This document shows, piece after piece, positions 44,120 to 54,382 of a stretch of 57,719 bases of DNA. The stretch spans positions 38,785-96,503 of the forward strand of contig JAUNDI010000005.1 in the NCBI GenBank assembly GCA_030526155.1. The letters are read 5' to 3'. The position numbers were made by a program, and so were the translations under genes. The DNA is from Bacteroidia bacterium (GTDB lineage: Bacteria; Bacteroidota; Bacteroidia; Bacteroidales; Marinilabiliaceae). The notes below the pieces were generated by a model. The model did no database searches. It saw only the letters and a program-made list of their open reading frames with translations, and was not told the origin of the DNA. Positions within the stretch are counted from its first letter, which is position 1, and the number at the start of each line of letters is the position of its first letter.

Positions 44120-45616
44120 TTATCGAGCTATATCGTAGATACTTTTTGCTTGATTTCTTTGTTTAGGGCGTTTTGCCAATTCGCGTTTATAGCTAATCAT
44201 TTGGTTAGCTATAGCCTGCTCTAGTTTTTCGGTAGGCGAAGGTGCAGGAGACAGGCTGATACGACCATCGGGGTCGATGAGATAATATGTAGGTAGAGCC
44301 ACGACATTATATTCTGATAGGATAGACTGCTGAGTGACGTATGTAAGAGGAAGCCAATTGTGCTTAGCGTTTTTCATACGAGCAGCCAGTTGGTCGCTCT
44401 TCTCATCAGTGAATATACCCACCACTTGAATATCCTTTTGGTATTTAGTCTGCATAGCATCTAGTGCGGCCATATCCTTTACTGCGGCGAAATTTTGGGA
44501 GTGGAGGAAGCCAATGTATACCCATCTACCCTTAAGAGAAGATAGAGAGACCTCCTTACCCCTCATATCCATAAGGGTAAAACTAGGAGCCTCGGTACCA
44601 GGGTGGAGGTGATTTTTTTTATCGATAATATTCTGAGCTATTAACTTGGTATCTTGGTGAGTATTTTGGCTTATTGCGCCATTGAGCAATAGGTCGACGA
44701 AAGACTCAGATATCTCTTGGCTGTAATAGCCATCATATATACCCATGATAAGGAGATTTTCGGACACTGCGCGCTTCGCGTATGCGGTATCTGTTTGGAG
44801 AGCAGCGCATATAGACGAGAAAGAAGCGTTAGGGCTACGGAGTTCAGCGCGGCATTTATCCTTAGCATTAGTGTATATACCTATAGAAGTTAGGAAGTTA
44901 GGGCAAATCATCTGGAGAGTTTGCCAATAAGGCGGCATATCTACTACAGACTTTTTATTTTGAGAGTAGAATTTAGATATTATGCCACGCACATTACCCA
45001 TACGAGGGGTAGCGTAGAGTTGTGCCTTACGGTAGTGGACATAATCCTTAAAGAATTGGACCTTACAATTTAGGGTACTTGCCATACTATCGCAACGTTG
45101 CACTAATTTATCGGCAAGTTTGCGGTCGTTATACCTAGCTAAGCGAGCGATATTTGAGGCGTATTGATTTTGCCACCATCCATCGAATTCGCGGATAGCT
45201 ATATTAAGTCTTGATGGTTCGTTTACAATACCAGCCTCGATAGGTTCTTGTTGGTAGAAAGGATTAAATCTATCGGCATCAGGGCGAGGTTTGAAAGGAG
45301 GGAGAACTAGGTGATAGTCCTTACCCGACTCGAGGTATATATAAGCCTTGTATGCCCCGAGGTCCATAAAAGCATATTTTACGCCATTTTGTTGGAGGTC
45401 AACGATACAATCGAAATTGCCATTATCGTCGACATCGAGGACGCCTATAGCTACCTTATCCTTGGTAATAAAATCCTTATATACAAAAACCTCTATATGG
45501 AAGCCCGCATATTGGAGGGCTCTACCATGTAGGCGAACATTAGCATCTGCTATTTGCGCATTTAGCGCAGGTAGCAGAGTAATGATTGCTAATATAGATA
45601 TAATAATATGTTTCAA
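44120..45616 (-). CDS. exported TlpA/AhpC-fold protein lacking redox cysteines
   Basis: 498 aa. A signal peptide [21 protein letters not shown] is encoded from a TTG start; no in-frame ATG exists upstream before the stop. The N-terminal region looks like DUF4369-type, a helical middle follows, and residues about 345-475 have the thioredoxin-like fold ([36 protein letters not shown]). At the position of the CxxC motif, normally FWASWCGPC, the sequence reads [12 protein letters not shown] with no Cys, so disulfide chemistry is not possible there. It may be a structural or binding protein in the periplasm. It sits between the ABC-2 permease and lolD. Confidence 0.82.
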   Translation of the reverse strand: MKHIIISILAIITLLPALNAQIADANVRLHGRALQYAGFHIEVFVYKDFITKDKVAIGVLDVDDNGNFDCIVDLQQNGVKYAFMDLGAYKAYIYLESGKDYHLVLPPFKPRPDADRFNPFYQQEPIEAGIVNEPSRLNIAIREFDGWWQNQYASNIARLARYNDRKLADKLVQRCDSMASTLNCKVQFFKDYVHYRKAQLYATPRMGNVRGIISKFYSQNKKSVVDMPPYWQTLQMICPNFLTSIGIYTNAKDKCRAELRSPNASFSSICAALQTDTAYAKRAVSENLLIMGIYDGYYSQEISESFVDLLLNGAISQNTHQDTKLIAQNIIDKKNHLHPGTEAPSFTLMDMRGKEVSLSSLKGRWVYIGFLHSQNFAAVKDMAALDAMQTKYQKDIQVVGIFTDEKSDQLAARMKNAKHNWLPLTYVTQQSILSEYNVVALPTYYLIDPDGRISLSPAPSPTEKLEQAIANQMISYKRELAKRPKQRNQAKSIYDIAR

Positions 45617-45627
45617 ATTACGATGAT

Positions 45628-46935
45628 TTATTTCATTCTAGCCCACTTAACGAGGTCCTTGAAGGTAGGCTTTTTGCCATACATAAGGATACCTATGCGG
45701 TAGACCTTAGCAGCGAACCAAGTAGTGATTAGGAAAGAAGCCACGAGGATAACCATAGAGAGTATGAGTTCCCAAGTCTCCACGCCATTAGGTATTCTAG
45801 CTAGCATAACTATTGGGGAGGTAAAAGGAATCATAGAGCCCCAGAACATGGCGCCGCAGTTAGGGTCCTTAAGGCCGAAAGAGGTAACTATGACAATAGC
45901 CACTATGATAGGGAGGATGATAGGCGTTTGAAGTTGCTGAGCATCAGATTGCTGTTCACATCCTGCAGCTACGGCAGCGTATAGAGATGCATATAGGAGA
46001 TATCCTCCAATGCAGTAGAATACGAACATAGATAGCATAAGAGAGATATTTAAGCTACTGAATGCGTTCATGATGGTAGCTATTGCGCCATCAGCCTCAG
46101 GAGCGGCACCAGCTGCAGCCTCTACGGAGGTGATATCAGGAGCGAAAGTTGTGCCGAGGACGGTAGAGCCGATAGCCATCATTACGCCCCAGATAGCTAG
46201 TTGGGTAAGGGTAACTAGAGCTATACCTATGATTTTACCTAGCATAAGATCTATAGGCTTGACTGTAGAGGCGAGTACCTCCATGATACGATTTTGCTTC
46301 TCCTCCAAGACGCCAGAGAATACCTGTACGCCCGACATAAGGATGATGAAATAGATGAGCATTGCTGCTACCATACCTACTATGAGACCTACAGCAGCGT
46401 GATTCTCTGTAGCCTCGCCACCTTGAGCAGACTCCTTCATTGTTACGATATCGACAGATACGTTATTTACGGCATTGAAGAGAGAGTCTACGCCAGAGCC
46501 TAGAACGGAGAACTCGTATATCATATCCTGCTTAACCTTATCGCGGAGGGTATTCTCAATAGTATTGGTAATTTCCATTGGGAGAGCCTTCTCGCTAAAG
46601 AGGTGGATATTATTCTTATCGGTAGGGATACCTTGGATATGGAGCATAGCGTCGTATCCATTTGCGATATAGTTAGCTCTTAGAGATTCTACTGATTCGT
46701 TAGAAATAAGAGAATACTCTATCTCCTCGGTATTAGCTAATGCGCTCTGATAATTCTTTGTCTCGTCGAGCACTGCAATTCGCTGAGTTGATACTGATGT
46801 GAATTGCATGATGATAGAAGGCAATAGCATCATTGCCAATACAGCTACTGGCATTAATATAGATACTATTACGAAACTCTTTTTGCGAACACGAGTCATG
46901 TACTCGCGCTCTATGATAAGACCAATTTTTGACAT
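45628..46935 (-). CDS. ABC-2 type exporter permease (NatB-like)
   Basis: 435 aa. One N-terminal membrane helix (about residues 20-48), a large extracytoplasmic domain (about 50-175), and five further helices (from about 180), the ABC-2/NatB layout. The cytoplasmic signature GIFE-like segment reads FSGVLEEKQNRIMEVLASTVKPIDLMLGKIIGIALV (about 205-240), typical of NatB. It pairs with the ATPase gene 26 bases upstream. Substrate unknown; NatAB exports sodium in Bacillus, but many homologues export other compounds. Confidence 0.88.
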   Translation of the reverse strand: MSKIGLIIEREYMTRVRKKSFVIVSILMPVAVLAMMLLPSIIMQFTSVSTQRIAVLDETKNYQSALANTEEIEYSLISNESVESLRANYIANGYDAMLHIQGIPTDKNNIHLFSEKALPMEITNTIENTLRDKVKQDMIYEFSVLGSGVDSLFNAVNNVSVDIVTMKESAQGGEATENHAAVGLIVGMVAAMLIYFIILMSGVQVFSGVLEEKQNRIMEVLASTVKPIDLMLGKIIGIALVTLTQLAIWGVMMAIGSTVLGTTFAPDITSVEAAAGAAPEADGAIATIMNAFSSLNISLMLSMFVFYCIGGYLLYASLYAAVAAGCEQQSDAQQLQTPIILPIIVAIVIVTSFGLKDPNCGAMFWGSMIPFTSPIVMLARIPNGVETWELILSMVILVASFLITTWFAAKVYRIGILMYGKKPTFKDLVKWARMK

Positions 46936-46961
46936 TTTAGTGAACTATTAAGTGGTTAAAC

Positions 46962-47867
46962 TTACTTTTTCTCGACTTGCTGAATGAAAATCTCTTCCAT
47001 GGTAGGGAGGATCTCCTTGAATTCAGACACCTCTACTGCATTAATAAGTTCTCGAAGCAACTCATTAGGGCTAGTTATGTTTGTTGACTTAACGATAGCG
47101 CTAGTTGTTCCATCTATGGTTTTAGAAGATAGAATGTTTAGTCCGCTTACCTGTTGAAGATCTGACTCAGAGCCTTGGAAAGAGAGTTCGTATTTACCCT
47201 CCTTATATTGCTTTTTGATATCCTTTACCTTGCCATCGAGGACTACGTGGCTCTTGTTGATAAGAGATATGCTATCACATACAGCCTCGACGCTACCCAT
47301 ATTGTGAGTAGAGAAGAGTACGGTAGCACCTTTATCGCGGAGGTTGAGAATCTCTTGTTTTAGGAGGTTAGCATTAACAGGGTCGAAGCCGGAGAAAGGT
47401 TCATCGAAGATAAGAAGTCTAGGTTCGTGGAGGACTGTTACGATGAACTGTACCTTCTGTTGCATACCCTTAGATAGCTGTTCTACCTTTTTGTTCCACC
47501 ATTCGCCAATTTCGAACTTATCGAACCAGTATTTTAGGCGGACCTTAGCGTCGTACTTAGATAGACCACGTAGGCGGGCTAGGTATATGGCCTCTTCTCC
47601 CACCTTCATTTTTTTGTACAATCCACGCTCCTCTGGAAGATAACCCACTTGAGCGACATCAGCCATAGTCATAGTATGACCATCAAAGAGTAGTTCGCCA
47701 GCATCCTGTTTAGTCATCTGGTTAAGGATACGGATAAAAGTTGTTTTACCTGCACCATTTGGGCCGAGGAGTCCGTGTACTGCACCCTCTGGCACTTCGA
47801 TATTCAAGCCATCTAGAGCGACGTGTCCTGAATAAGCCTTTACAATACCTTTAGCGTCTATAAGCAT
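46962..47867 (-). CDS. ABC transporter ATP-binding protein (NatA-like)
   Basis: 301 aa. Walker A LLGPNGAGKTTFI (about residues 34-46), Q-loop, signature LSKGMQQKVQFIVTVLHEP (about 131-149) and Walker B LLIFDEPFSGFDPVN (about 150-164), then a DUF4162-type C-terminal domain that couples to ABC-2 permeases. First gene of the natA-natB-TlpA-lolD-TIGR02757 stretch. A 64-base gap separates it from the propeller/phosphatase gene. Confidence 0.9.
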   Translation of the reverse strand: MLIDAKGIVKAYSGHVALDGLNIEVPEGAVHGLLGPNGAGKTTFIRILNQMTKQDAGELLFDGHTMTMADVAQVGYLPEERGLYKKMKVGEEAIYLARLRGLSKYDAKVRLKYWFDKFEIGEWWNKKVEQLSKGMQQKVQFIVTVLHEPRLLIFDEPFSGFDPVNANLLKQEILNLRDKGATVLFSTHNMGSVEAVCDSISLINKSHVVLDGKVKDIKKQYKEGKYELSFQGSESDLQQVSGLNILSSKTIDGTTSAIVKSTNITSPNELLRELINAVEVSEFKEILPTMEEIFIQQVEKK

Positions 47868-47931
47868 TGTTTTGAGAAAATTAAAATGATTATTAAAATG
47901 AATAAATATGCTATGTAGTTGATGTTATAGA

Positions 47932-50900
47932 CTATTTAAGTTTTATACCCATTACTATGACGTCATCCAGCTGTTCGTGGTTACCCTTCCAGTCGTCAAA
48001 CTCATTTTCGAGTTTTTCTTGCTGTTCATACATTGGTAGAGTGTATATTTCTTGCAATAGTCTCTTAAGTCTTCCTGTAGTATATTTCTCCTCCTTAGGG
48101 TTAAACTGATCAGTGAAACCGTCGGAGAAAGCGTATATTACGTCGCCCTCAGCGAGTTGTGTTATCTCCTCGGTATATTCGTTACCATTACGTCTCTCAC
48201 CTACGCTACGGCGGGTAGGGCGTATCTCGAGGAATTTATTCTTATTGAATATGATAACAGGGCGTCGAGCGCCAGCGGATATTAACTCTCTTGTTTTAAG
48301 GTTGATATCCAATATAGCGCAATCCATACCATCTTGAGCCTCTACTACTTGATTTTTATTAAGTGTATGCTTAATATCCATATCTATTTTAGCGAGAAGT
48401 TTAGCTGGGCGGCGATATTCTGGCTTACGTGTAGCATCATTAAGTAGGGTAGTAATAATCATGCTCATGAATGCACCAGGCACGCCATGACCGGTACAAT
48501 CGCCACAGCATATAAGCAGATGCTCATCGAACTGCCCCACCCAGTAGCAGTCGCCGCTCACTATATCCTTTGGACGGAAGAGGAGGAACGAGTCGGCCAA
48601 GTCGAACTCCTTAAGGCAAGTTCTAGAAGGGAGAATAGCCGTTTGGATTCTATTAGCGTAGTTGATACTATCTGTGATATCCTTATTTTTACGCTCGATG
48701 ATATATTGCTGATTTTGCAATTTAGCTGTTTGCTTTTGTACCTCGCGTTCGAGTTCCTCCTCTCTCTTTTTGATTTTCTTCTCTCTATTGCGTACTATGG
48801 CACGTATTAGGTATGCGATAAACAATAGGGCGAATATTGGGAAGAATATAGACTTCCAGAAAGGCTTATCGACATGAATAGGAATAGATATGATATTTTG
48901 TGAAGGTATACCATCTGGGGAGAATGCTCTAACGTGGAGGATATAATCACCATCTGGTAAATAATCATAACTCTTTACGGCCTGTGTAGTAGATTTAGAC
49001 CATCTTGGTTGAGTGTCATCTTCACCTATTTGAAGCCAGTATTGGTATTTTACATTCTTTGGGTCGCGGAAGTTGACCGCAACGAAGCTGAATTCGAATT
49101 TATCTACATCTCTAAAATATGGATATGACAAATCGATCTCTTGAGATGGGAGGTATGATACATCAGATATTATGGTCTTTGTTCTAGATAGTACAGGAGC
49201 CACCATACTCTTCACGTCGAGTTTAGCGGAGTAGTGGAGGATGCTCTCTCTAGAAGCGAACCATATATCGCCCTCGTCATCTGCATAGGCGTGGACATAT
49301 TCCTTATTGAAGCCCATAGAGGCATTGAAGGTACGTATGCCGCCGGAATGAAGGTCGATACAAGACAAACCTGGTTGATGGCATACCCACACCTTATCTT
49401 GGGTATCTGTTACGACATCATAGCAGAAGTTTTTCTCTAGTCCATCTGCTGCTGTAATAGAGACTACGGAGTCGTTTGTTGCGCACAAGATACCATTATT
49501 GACAGATACCAGCCATTTTCTACCACGAGAATCCTCTGTTAGGGCAGGGACGTTGATAGGGTCCTCAGAAAGACGATGGATATCCCATGTAACATCTGTA
49601 GGCAACTCCTTTGAAGGGTCTACTTCAGTCTCTATTTTGGTAATACCGCTATCCTTAGGACCAATCCATATTTGGCCTTCGGAATCTACGCATACGAAGT
49701 TGACGCAATTATGAGGTAGTCCGTTATTTGTTGAGAATACTACGCTCTGATTTGTAGTGGTAGAGTATGCTATGAGGCCGCCTTGAGTAGCGATATATAG
49801 GATATTACCATAAATCACCATGCTATTAACCATATTGGTAGTATTAGTAGGTGATGTATAGTATACCTTTTGGAAATACTTACTATTTGCTCTTTTGAAG
49901 TATACGCCGCTATTCTCTGTACCTACATAGATATCGTTGTTTTTTGTGCGACATATTTCGGTAATTGAGCTATTAGGAAGGCCATAAGAGGTATCATAGA
50001 ACTCATGATTCATGATACATTGGCGGTCCATCTTAAGGATACCATAGTTGAGGCCCACCCATATATAGTCCGCCTCGGCGCACACATCCATAATCTTCAT
50101 TCTTTGGAAGCCGATATCGGATAGTTTGTACTCAGAGAAGTAGTTATTCTGCCAAGATACTACGCCCTCTCCATAGGTACTAAACCAGAAGATGCCCTCG
50201 CGGTCGACTATTATATTAGAGATGAAGTTATTACCTAGACCATTATCGATATTGAGGTTAAGAGTCTCTACGTATTGACCGGTAGCTCTAACCTTCTCAA
50301 GTTGTGATACGCCGTTACCCCATGTAGCTATATAGAGGTAGCCATGAGGGTCCTCATATATAGATCTGATAGGCTCTGACTTTGCGTCGCCTGCAGGAGA
50401 ACATTTTACTTTACATTGAGCCACCTCAGTAACTCCATCATACAGACCGAATCGATATACACGACCATCTTCGGTACCTATCCAGTAGTGTTCGCCATCG
50501 AGAGACGGCTTGATACACTCAACAGATTGGTACTCAATCTCATCGAAAGTCTCAATATTATTGATAGTACCATCTACGTCGAATTTTGCCAACATGAGGC
50601 CATTGTTGGTACCTATCAACATATTATATGTGTCGATAGCTACTAAAGCGTTGTATGTTTGACGGCCGAATTTCTTTCTGTCGTGGAATTTTGTTACCTC
50701 CATATCTGCGGAGATACGGAAGAGACCTTTAGACTGCTCAATAGCCCAAACGTTTCCACGTTCGTCGATACACATACTTTTGATAGGTGCAGAGACCTCG
50801 TCGATATATACCTTTTCGAAGAGTTCGCCATTCCAGTGAGATAATTGGCCATCGCCATGACCGCACCAGATGTTACCATCGGTATCGACGACAAGAGACG

Positions 50901-51153
50901 AGACATAATTATTTGATAGGGAGTCCTCTTCGGTGTAAGTCACCAATGAGACGCCATCATAACGAGACAAACCATCACTTGTAGCTATCCATAGGAAGCC
51001 CTCTTGGTCTTGCGCTATATCATAAATGTAATTGTTCGGCAGACCTACGGTGGCTGTCGAATATATTGTCATATTATAATTCTGGCCTATTGCGTTACAG
51101 CATGCAATAGTTGCTAGTATTATCGCTCCTACAAGTTTGGCTATCAATTTCAT
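47932..51153 (-). CDS. periplasmic-propeller sensor coupled to SpoIIE/PP2C phosphatase
   Basis: 1073 aa. Signal peptide (MKLIAKLVGAIILATIACCNA), then about 14 two-component-regulator propeller repeats (e.g. DGNIWCGHGDGQLSHW, DREGIFWFSTYGEGVVSW, residues about 30-650), a Y_Y_Y domain (about 690-755), one membrane helix (about 765-785), a long coiled coil (about 788-830) and a cytoplasmic SpoIIE-type Ser/Thr phosphatase (about 840-1073: RPKDIVSGDCYWV, CGDCTGHGVPGAFMS, FSDGFTDQF). The usual Bacteroidota hybrid two-component sensor has a histidine kinase after the Y_Y_Y; here it is replaced by a PP2C phosphatase. It should sense a periplasmic ligand and dephosphorylate a cytoplasmic protein. Confidence 0.92.
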   Translation of the reverse strand: MKLIAKLVGAIILATIACCNAIGQNYNMTIYSTATVGLPNNYIYDIAQDQEGFLWIATSDGLSRYDGVSLVTYTEEDSLSNNYVSSLVVDTDGNIWCGHGDGQLSHWNGELFEKVYIDEVSAPIKSMCIDERGNVWAIEQSKGLFRISADMEVTKFHDRKKFGRQTYNALVAIDTYNMLIGTNNGLMLAKFDVDGTINNIETFDEIEYQSVECIKPSLDGEHYWIGTEDGRVYRFGLYDGVTEVAQCKVKCSPAGDAKSEPIRSIYEDPHGYLYIATWGNGVSQLEKVRATGQYVETLNLNIDNGLGNNFISNIIVDREGIFWFSTYGEGVVSWQNNYFSEYKLSDIGFQRMKIMDVCAEADYIWVGLNYGILKMDRQCIMNHEFYDTSYGLPNSSITEICRTKNNDIYVGTENSGVYFKRANSKYFQKVYYTSPTNTTNMVNSMVIYGNILYIATQGGLIAYSTTTNQSVVFSTNNGLPHNCVNFVCVDSEGQIWIGPKDSGITKIETEVDPSKELPTDVTWDIHRLSEDPINVPALTEDSRGRKWLVSVNNGILCATNDSVVSITAADGLEKNFCYDVVTDTQDKVWVCHQPGLSCIDLHSGGIRTFNASMGFNKEYVHAYADDEGDIWFASRESILHYSAKLDVKSMVAPVLSRTKTIISDVSYLPSQEIDLSYPYFRDVDKFEFSFVAVNFRDPKNVKYQYWLQIGEDDTQPRWSKSTTQAVKSYDYLPDGDYILHVRAFSPDGIPSQNIISIPIHVDKPFWKSIFFPIFALLFIAYLIRAIVRNREKKIKKREEELEREVQKQTAKLQNQQYIIERKNKDITDSINYANRIQTAILPSRTCLKEFDLADSFLLFRPKDIVSGDCYWVGQFDEHLLICCGDCTGHGVPGAFMSMIITTLLNDATRKPEYRRPAKLLAKIDMDIKHTLNKNQVVEAQDGMDCAILDINLKTRELISAGARRPVIIFNKNKFLEIRPTRRSVGERRNGNEYTEEITQLAEGDVIYAFSDGFTDQFNPKEEKYTTGRLKRLLQEIYTLPMYEQQEKLENEFDDWKGNHEQLDDVIVMGIKLK

Positions 51154-51211
51154 AAAAGTACCTCAGTGTATGGGATAATTCTACGAGTGTATATGCTTTT
51201 CGTTACATATA

Positions 51212-52006
51212 TTATACGCTCACTACACCTTTGATATGAGGGTGAGCTTCGTAGTCTACCAATTCGAAATCCTCGTATTTGAAATCCTCAATAGATTTGA
51301 CATCGGGGTTAATCTTCATTTTTGGTAGGGCATAAGGTGTACGAGTGAGCTGTAGCTTCACTTGGTCAATATGGTTCAAATAGATGTGAGTATCTCCTAG
51401 GGTATGAACAAATTCGCCAGGTTGCAAGCCACATACTTGAGCTACCATCATAGTTAGAAGGGCATATGATGCGATATTAAAAGGCACACCAAGGAATGTG
51501 TCGGCGCTACGTTGGTATAGCATACATGATAGTTTGCCATTAGCCACATAGAATTGGAATAAGAGGTGGCATGGAGGTAGCTGCATTTCATCTATTTGGC
51601 CCACATTCCAAGCTGATACGATATGTCTACGTGAGTAGGGATTCTCCTTAATATCACGAATAACATTACCTAGCTGGTCGATATGACCACCCTTATAGTC
51701 GGGCCACGAGCGCCATTGGTAGCCGTATACAGGACCTAATTCACCATCTTCCTTAGCCCATTCGTTCCATATACGCACACCATTTTCTTGGAGGTATGCC
51801 ACATTTGTTGAGCCCTTGATGAACCATAGTAACTCGTGGATGATACTTTTGAGGTGGAGCTTCTTTGTAGTAAGAAGAGGGAAGCCCTGTTGGAGGTCGA
51901 AGCGCATTTGATGACCAAATACACCTATTGTGCCTGTACCAGTACGATCTTCACGAACTACACCCTCGTTGAGTATTCTATGTAATAAGTCTAGATATTG
52001 CTTCAT
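51212..52006 (-). CDS. thyA: thymidylate synthase
   Basis: Makes dTMP from dUMP with methylene-tetrahydrofolate. 264 aa with [31 protein letters not shown], catalytic Cys in [14 protein letters not shown] (about residue 146) and [21 protein letters not shown]. Length and motifs are canonical. It starts 25 bases after the Ser/Thr kinase gene and is therefore in the same transcript as the kinase and speA. Confidence 0.97.
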   Translation of the reverse strand: MKQYLDLLHRILNEGVVREDRTGTGTIGVFGHQMRFDLQQGFPLLTTKKLHLKSIIHELLWFIKGSTNVAYLQENGVRIWNEWAKEDGELGPVYGYQWRSWPDYKGGHIDQLGNVIRDIKENPYSRRHIVSAWNVGQIDEMQLPPCHLLFQFYVANGKLSCMLYQRSADTFLGVPFNIASYALLTMMVAQVCGLQPGEFVHTLGDTHIYLNHIDQVKLQLTRTPYALPKMKINPDVKSIEDFKYEDFELVDYEAHPHIKGVVSV

Positions 52007-52031
52007 CGTAATTTTTTTACTTGTTAAACTG

Positions 52032-52949
52032 TTAGCTGAATACTTTTTGTATCCATGAGACCTTTTTGAAAGGCTCTTGTACCCTCTGTAAATCGGCTAG
52101 CATATCTGCGGCGCATTGGTATCGACCCTCAACGCCACGCCTAAGGGTTTGTTCTATCTCTTGTTGTTCCATACGTCTTGGGGGGACTCGGAACTGCTCC
52201 TTATAGGCGGCCTTACTGAGGCAAGCGAAGAGGTCGTCTGCCATACGTGTTGGCTGCTTCATTGGGTAAGTGAGTTGCAAGTTAACCAATATTTCTGGAT
52301 TACAATCGGTATATGGTGCCTTACCCATGATGAGTTGAAAAAGCATTACGCTGAGAGCGAAGAGGTCGGACCACGGTCCCACGAGGCTATTATACTTCAG
52401 CAACATTTCTGGCGGAGAGTATACTAGAGCGAAAGCCGACCTCACGCCCGAAGAGTCGGGATAGGGTGAAGCCTGTTCGAAATCTATCAGTACGGCCTTT
52501 GAGAAATCGGCCTTAGTAACATCTTCGTCTTTTGCGTGAGGTATTATGACATTGGATGGTTTTACATCTCTATGTATAACGCCTGCGGAGTGGACCGCTG
52601 TTAATGCTTTTAGTACGGCACAACCTGCGTCGATAAATTTGCGTTCATCAACGCGTCTGTAGAGTGACTTTTGAGTGAATATGGTCTTAAGGTCGGTACC
52701 CTCGACCATCTCCCTTATAATATACAACCCCTCACCAGGGACGTCTAAGACGTCTATGATGGGGGCTATATTATCGTTTTTAATCTCTTTTACCTGTTGA
52801 AGGAGGGGAAATAGGCGCTCGCCGTAGCGGTCTATTCTTTTGATTGTTACCTTTTGGGAGGGATCTCCCTTTTTGTGCGCTATCTGCACTCCTCCAAATT
52901 TTCCTTTGGAGCCGAGTGTGCTTACTATTTCATAATCATCTAGCGTCAC
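52032..52949 (-). CDS. eukaryotic-like Ser/Thr protein kinase, soluble, cotranscribed with speA
   Basis: 305 aa from a GTG at 52949 (13 bases after the speA stop; a TTG at 52982 would overlap speA by 20 bases). Hanks-type fold: nucleotide loop [10 protein letters not shown] with one residue too many, lysine K37 (VTIKRID), catalytic loop HRDVKPSN with D128, metal loop LIDFEQASP, i.e. D156-F-E158 instead of DFG, activation end VYSPPEMLL, and [15 protein letters not shown]. Catalytic K, D and D are present, so activity is likely. Unlike PknB-type kinases there is no membrane helix or PASTA domain; a C-terminal tail of about 25 residues ends WIQKVFS. No phosphoacceptor partner is adjacent; a PP2C phosphatase gene lies just past thyA. 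Confidence 0.86.
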   Translation of the reverse strand: MTLDDYEIVSTLGSKGKFGGVQIAHKKGDPSQKVTIKRIDRYGERLFPLLQQVKEIKNDNIAPIIDVLDVPGEGLYIIREMVEGTDLKTIFTQKSLYRRVDERKFIDAGCAVLKALTAVHSAGVIHRDVKPSNVIIPHAKDEDVTKADFSKAVLIDFEQASPYPDSSGVRSAFALVYSPPEMLLKYNSLVGPWSDLFALSVMLFQLIMGKAPYTDCNPEILVNLQLTYPMKQPTRMADDLFACLSKAAYKEQFRVPPRRMEQQEIEQTLRRGVEGRYQCAADMLADLQRVQEPFKKVSWIQKVFS

Positions 52950-52962
52950 GATAAGGGGGATA

Positions 52963-54378
52963 TTATCGTCGGTTATAGCCAAGTATTCTTAGCATATCCT
53001 CAGGATTCTGTTCGTCGTTGAATAGGTAATCTATTACCTGACCATTTTCGTCACGGTCTATTACGATATGCTTAGGCGAAGGGATAAGGCAGTGTTTAAT
53101 ACCGCCGTAGCCGCTGATAGAATCTTGGTATGCGCCAGTATGGAAGAAGCCGATATATAGTGGCTCCTCGTCCTCATTCTTCACAATAGGCATATATACC
53201 TGCTGGTTGAGGTCCTCTGTATTGTAATAATCCGAATGGTCGCAAGTAATACCGCCGATATTTACTCTTTGGTAAGCCTTGTCCCACTTATTACATGGGA
53301 GGAGGATAAACTTCTCGTTGATAGACCACGAATCAGGGATTGTTGTCATCAAACTATTGTCTATGAGATACCAAAGCTCTGTATCGTTTTGCTGTTTTGC
53401 CTCTACTACTTTGAATATGACGGCACCAGACTCACCCACGGTGTACTTACCGAATTCGGTAATGATATCAGGGTTGTCTATCTCTTCGTTAGTACACATC
53501 TCAGAGATGTTACGTACTAGTTCGTTTACGATATACTTGTAGTCGTATTCGAAACCGAGATTATTACGTATTGGCAAGCCACCACCGAGGTCGATGATAT
53601 GTAGGCTCTCGCATTGCTTTTTTAGTTCGGCATATACGCCAAGAGCCTTTTGGAATACGCCCCAGTAGTAGATATTATCCTTTATACCAGAGTCGACGAA
53701 GAAGTGGAAGAGTTCGAGATTAACGCGAGGGTTATCCTTTATCTTCTCGTTGTAGAATTTGATAATCTCTGATGGGCGGATACCGAGGCGAGAGGTATAG
53801 TATGCTGCCTGAGGCTCCTCATCGATAGCCATACGGATACCAACGTTTACCACATCGCTCTTAACTACAGCCAAAAGACGATCGAGCTCACCCATAGAGT
53901 CGAGAACCGTAATACAGTTCTTGAAACCGAGGTCCATGATCATCTTTATCTTCTGTAGATAGAGATCCGTCTTGAAGCCGTTATTGATAATGATAATATC
54001 CTTGCTAATAGACCCCTCCTCGTACAACTCACGAACGATGTCGAGGTCGTATGCAGAAGATGTCTCTAGCTGTACTTGATAGCGCAACGCCTCTTTTACG
54101 ATAAAAGAGAAGTGTGAGCTCTTGGTACAGTAGCAGTACTTATAGCTACCGCGGTAGCCCTGTTGTTTAATAGCCTTAGAGAAAAGGTTACGTACACGCT
54201 TTATCTGGTCGCCAATCTTAGGAAGATAGGTAATCTTTAATGGTGTGCCATACTTTTCAATGATGTATCTCAAGGACACATTATGGAAGAAGAGATTACC
54301 ATTTTCTAGATCAAATCCATCTTGTGGAAAATAGTAAGTCTGATCAATTAGATCGAAATAGCTACCTCGTGTTTTCAA
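52963..54378 (-). CDS. speA: arginine decarboxylase, short Bacteroidota type
   Basis: PLP-dependent decarboxylation of arginine to agmatine, first step of spermidine synthesis in gut Bacteroidota. 471 aa, fold-III alanine-racemase-like: PLP lysine K86 in KYCYCTKSSHFSF, GGGLPIRNNLGFEYDY phosphate loop, ITEFGKYTVGESG, and the distal Cys in GGITCDHSDYYN. The N-terminus IDQTYYFPQDGF and GTPLKITYLPKIGDQI match the roughly 465-aa flavobacterial-type enzymes, not the 630-aa E. coli SpeA. The start is a TTG at 54378, only four bases past a TACGTTTG box, implying a leaderless mRNA. Followed directly by the kinase gene. Confidence 0.86.
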   Translation of the reverse strand: MKTRGSYFDLIDQTYYFPQDGFDLENGNLFFHNVSLRYIIEKYGTPLKITYLPKIGDQIKRVRNLFSKAIKQQGYRGSYKYCYCTKSSHFSFIVKEALRYQVQLETSSAYDLDIVRELYEEGSISKDIIIINNGFKTDLYLQKIKMIMDLGFKNCITVLDSMGELDRLLAVVKSDVVNVGIRMAIDEEPQAAYYTSRLGIRPSEIIKFYNEKIKDNPRVNLELFHFFVDSGIKDNIYYWGVFQKALGVYAELKKQCESLHIIDLGGGLPIRNNLGFEYDYKYIVNELVRNISEMCTNEEIDNPDIITEFGKYTVGESGAVIFKVVEAKQQNDTELWYLIDNSLMTTIPDSWSINEKFILLPCNKWDKAYQRVNIGGITCDHSDYYNTEDLNQQVYMPIVKNEDEEPLYIGFFHTGAYQDSISGYGGIKHCLIPSPKHIVIDRDENGQVIDYLFNDEQNPEDMLRILGYNRR

Positions 54379-54382
54379 TTTA

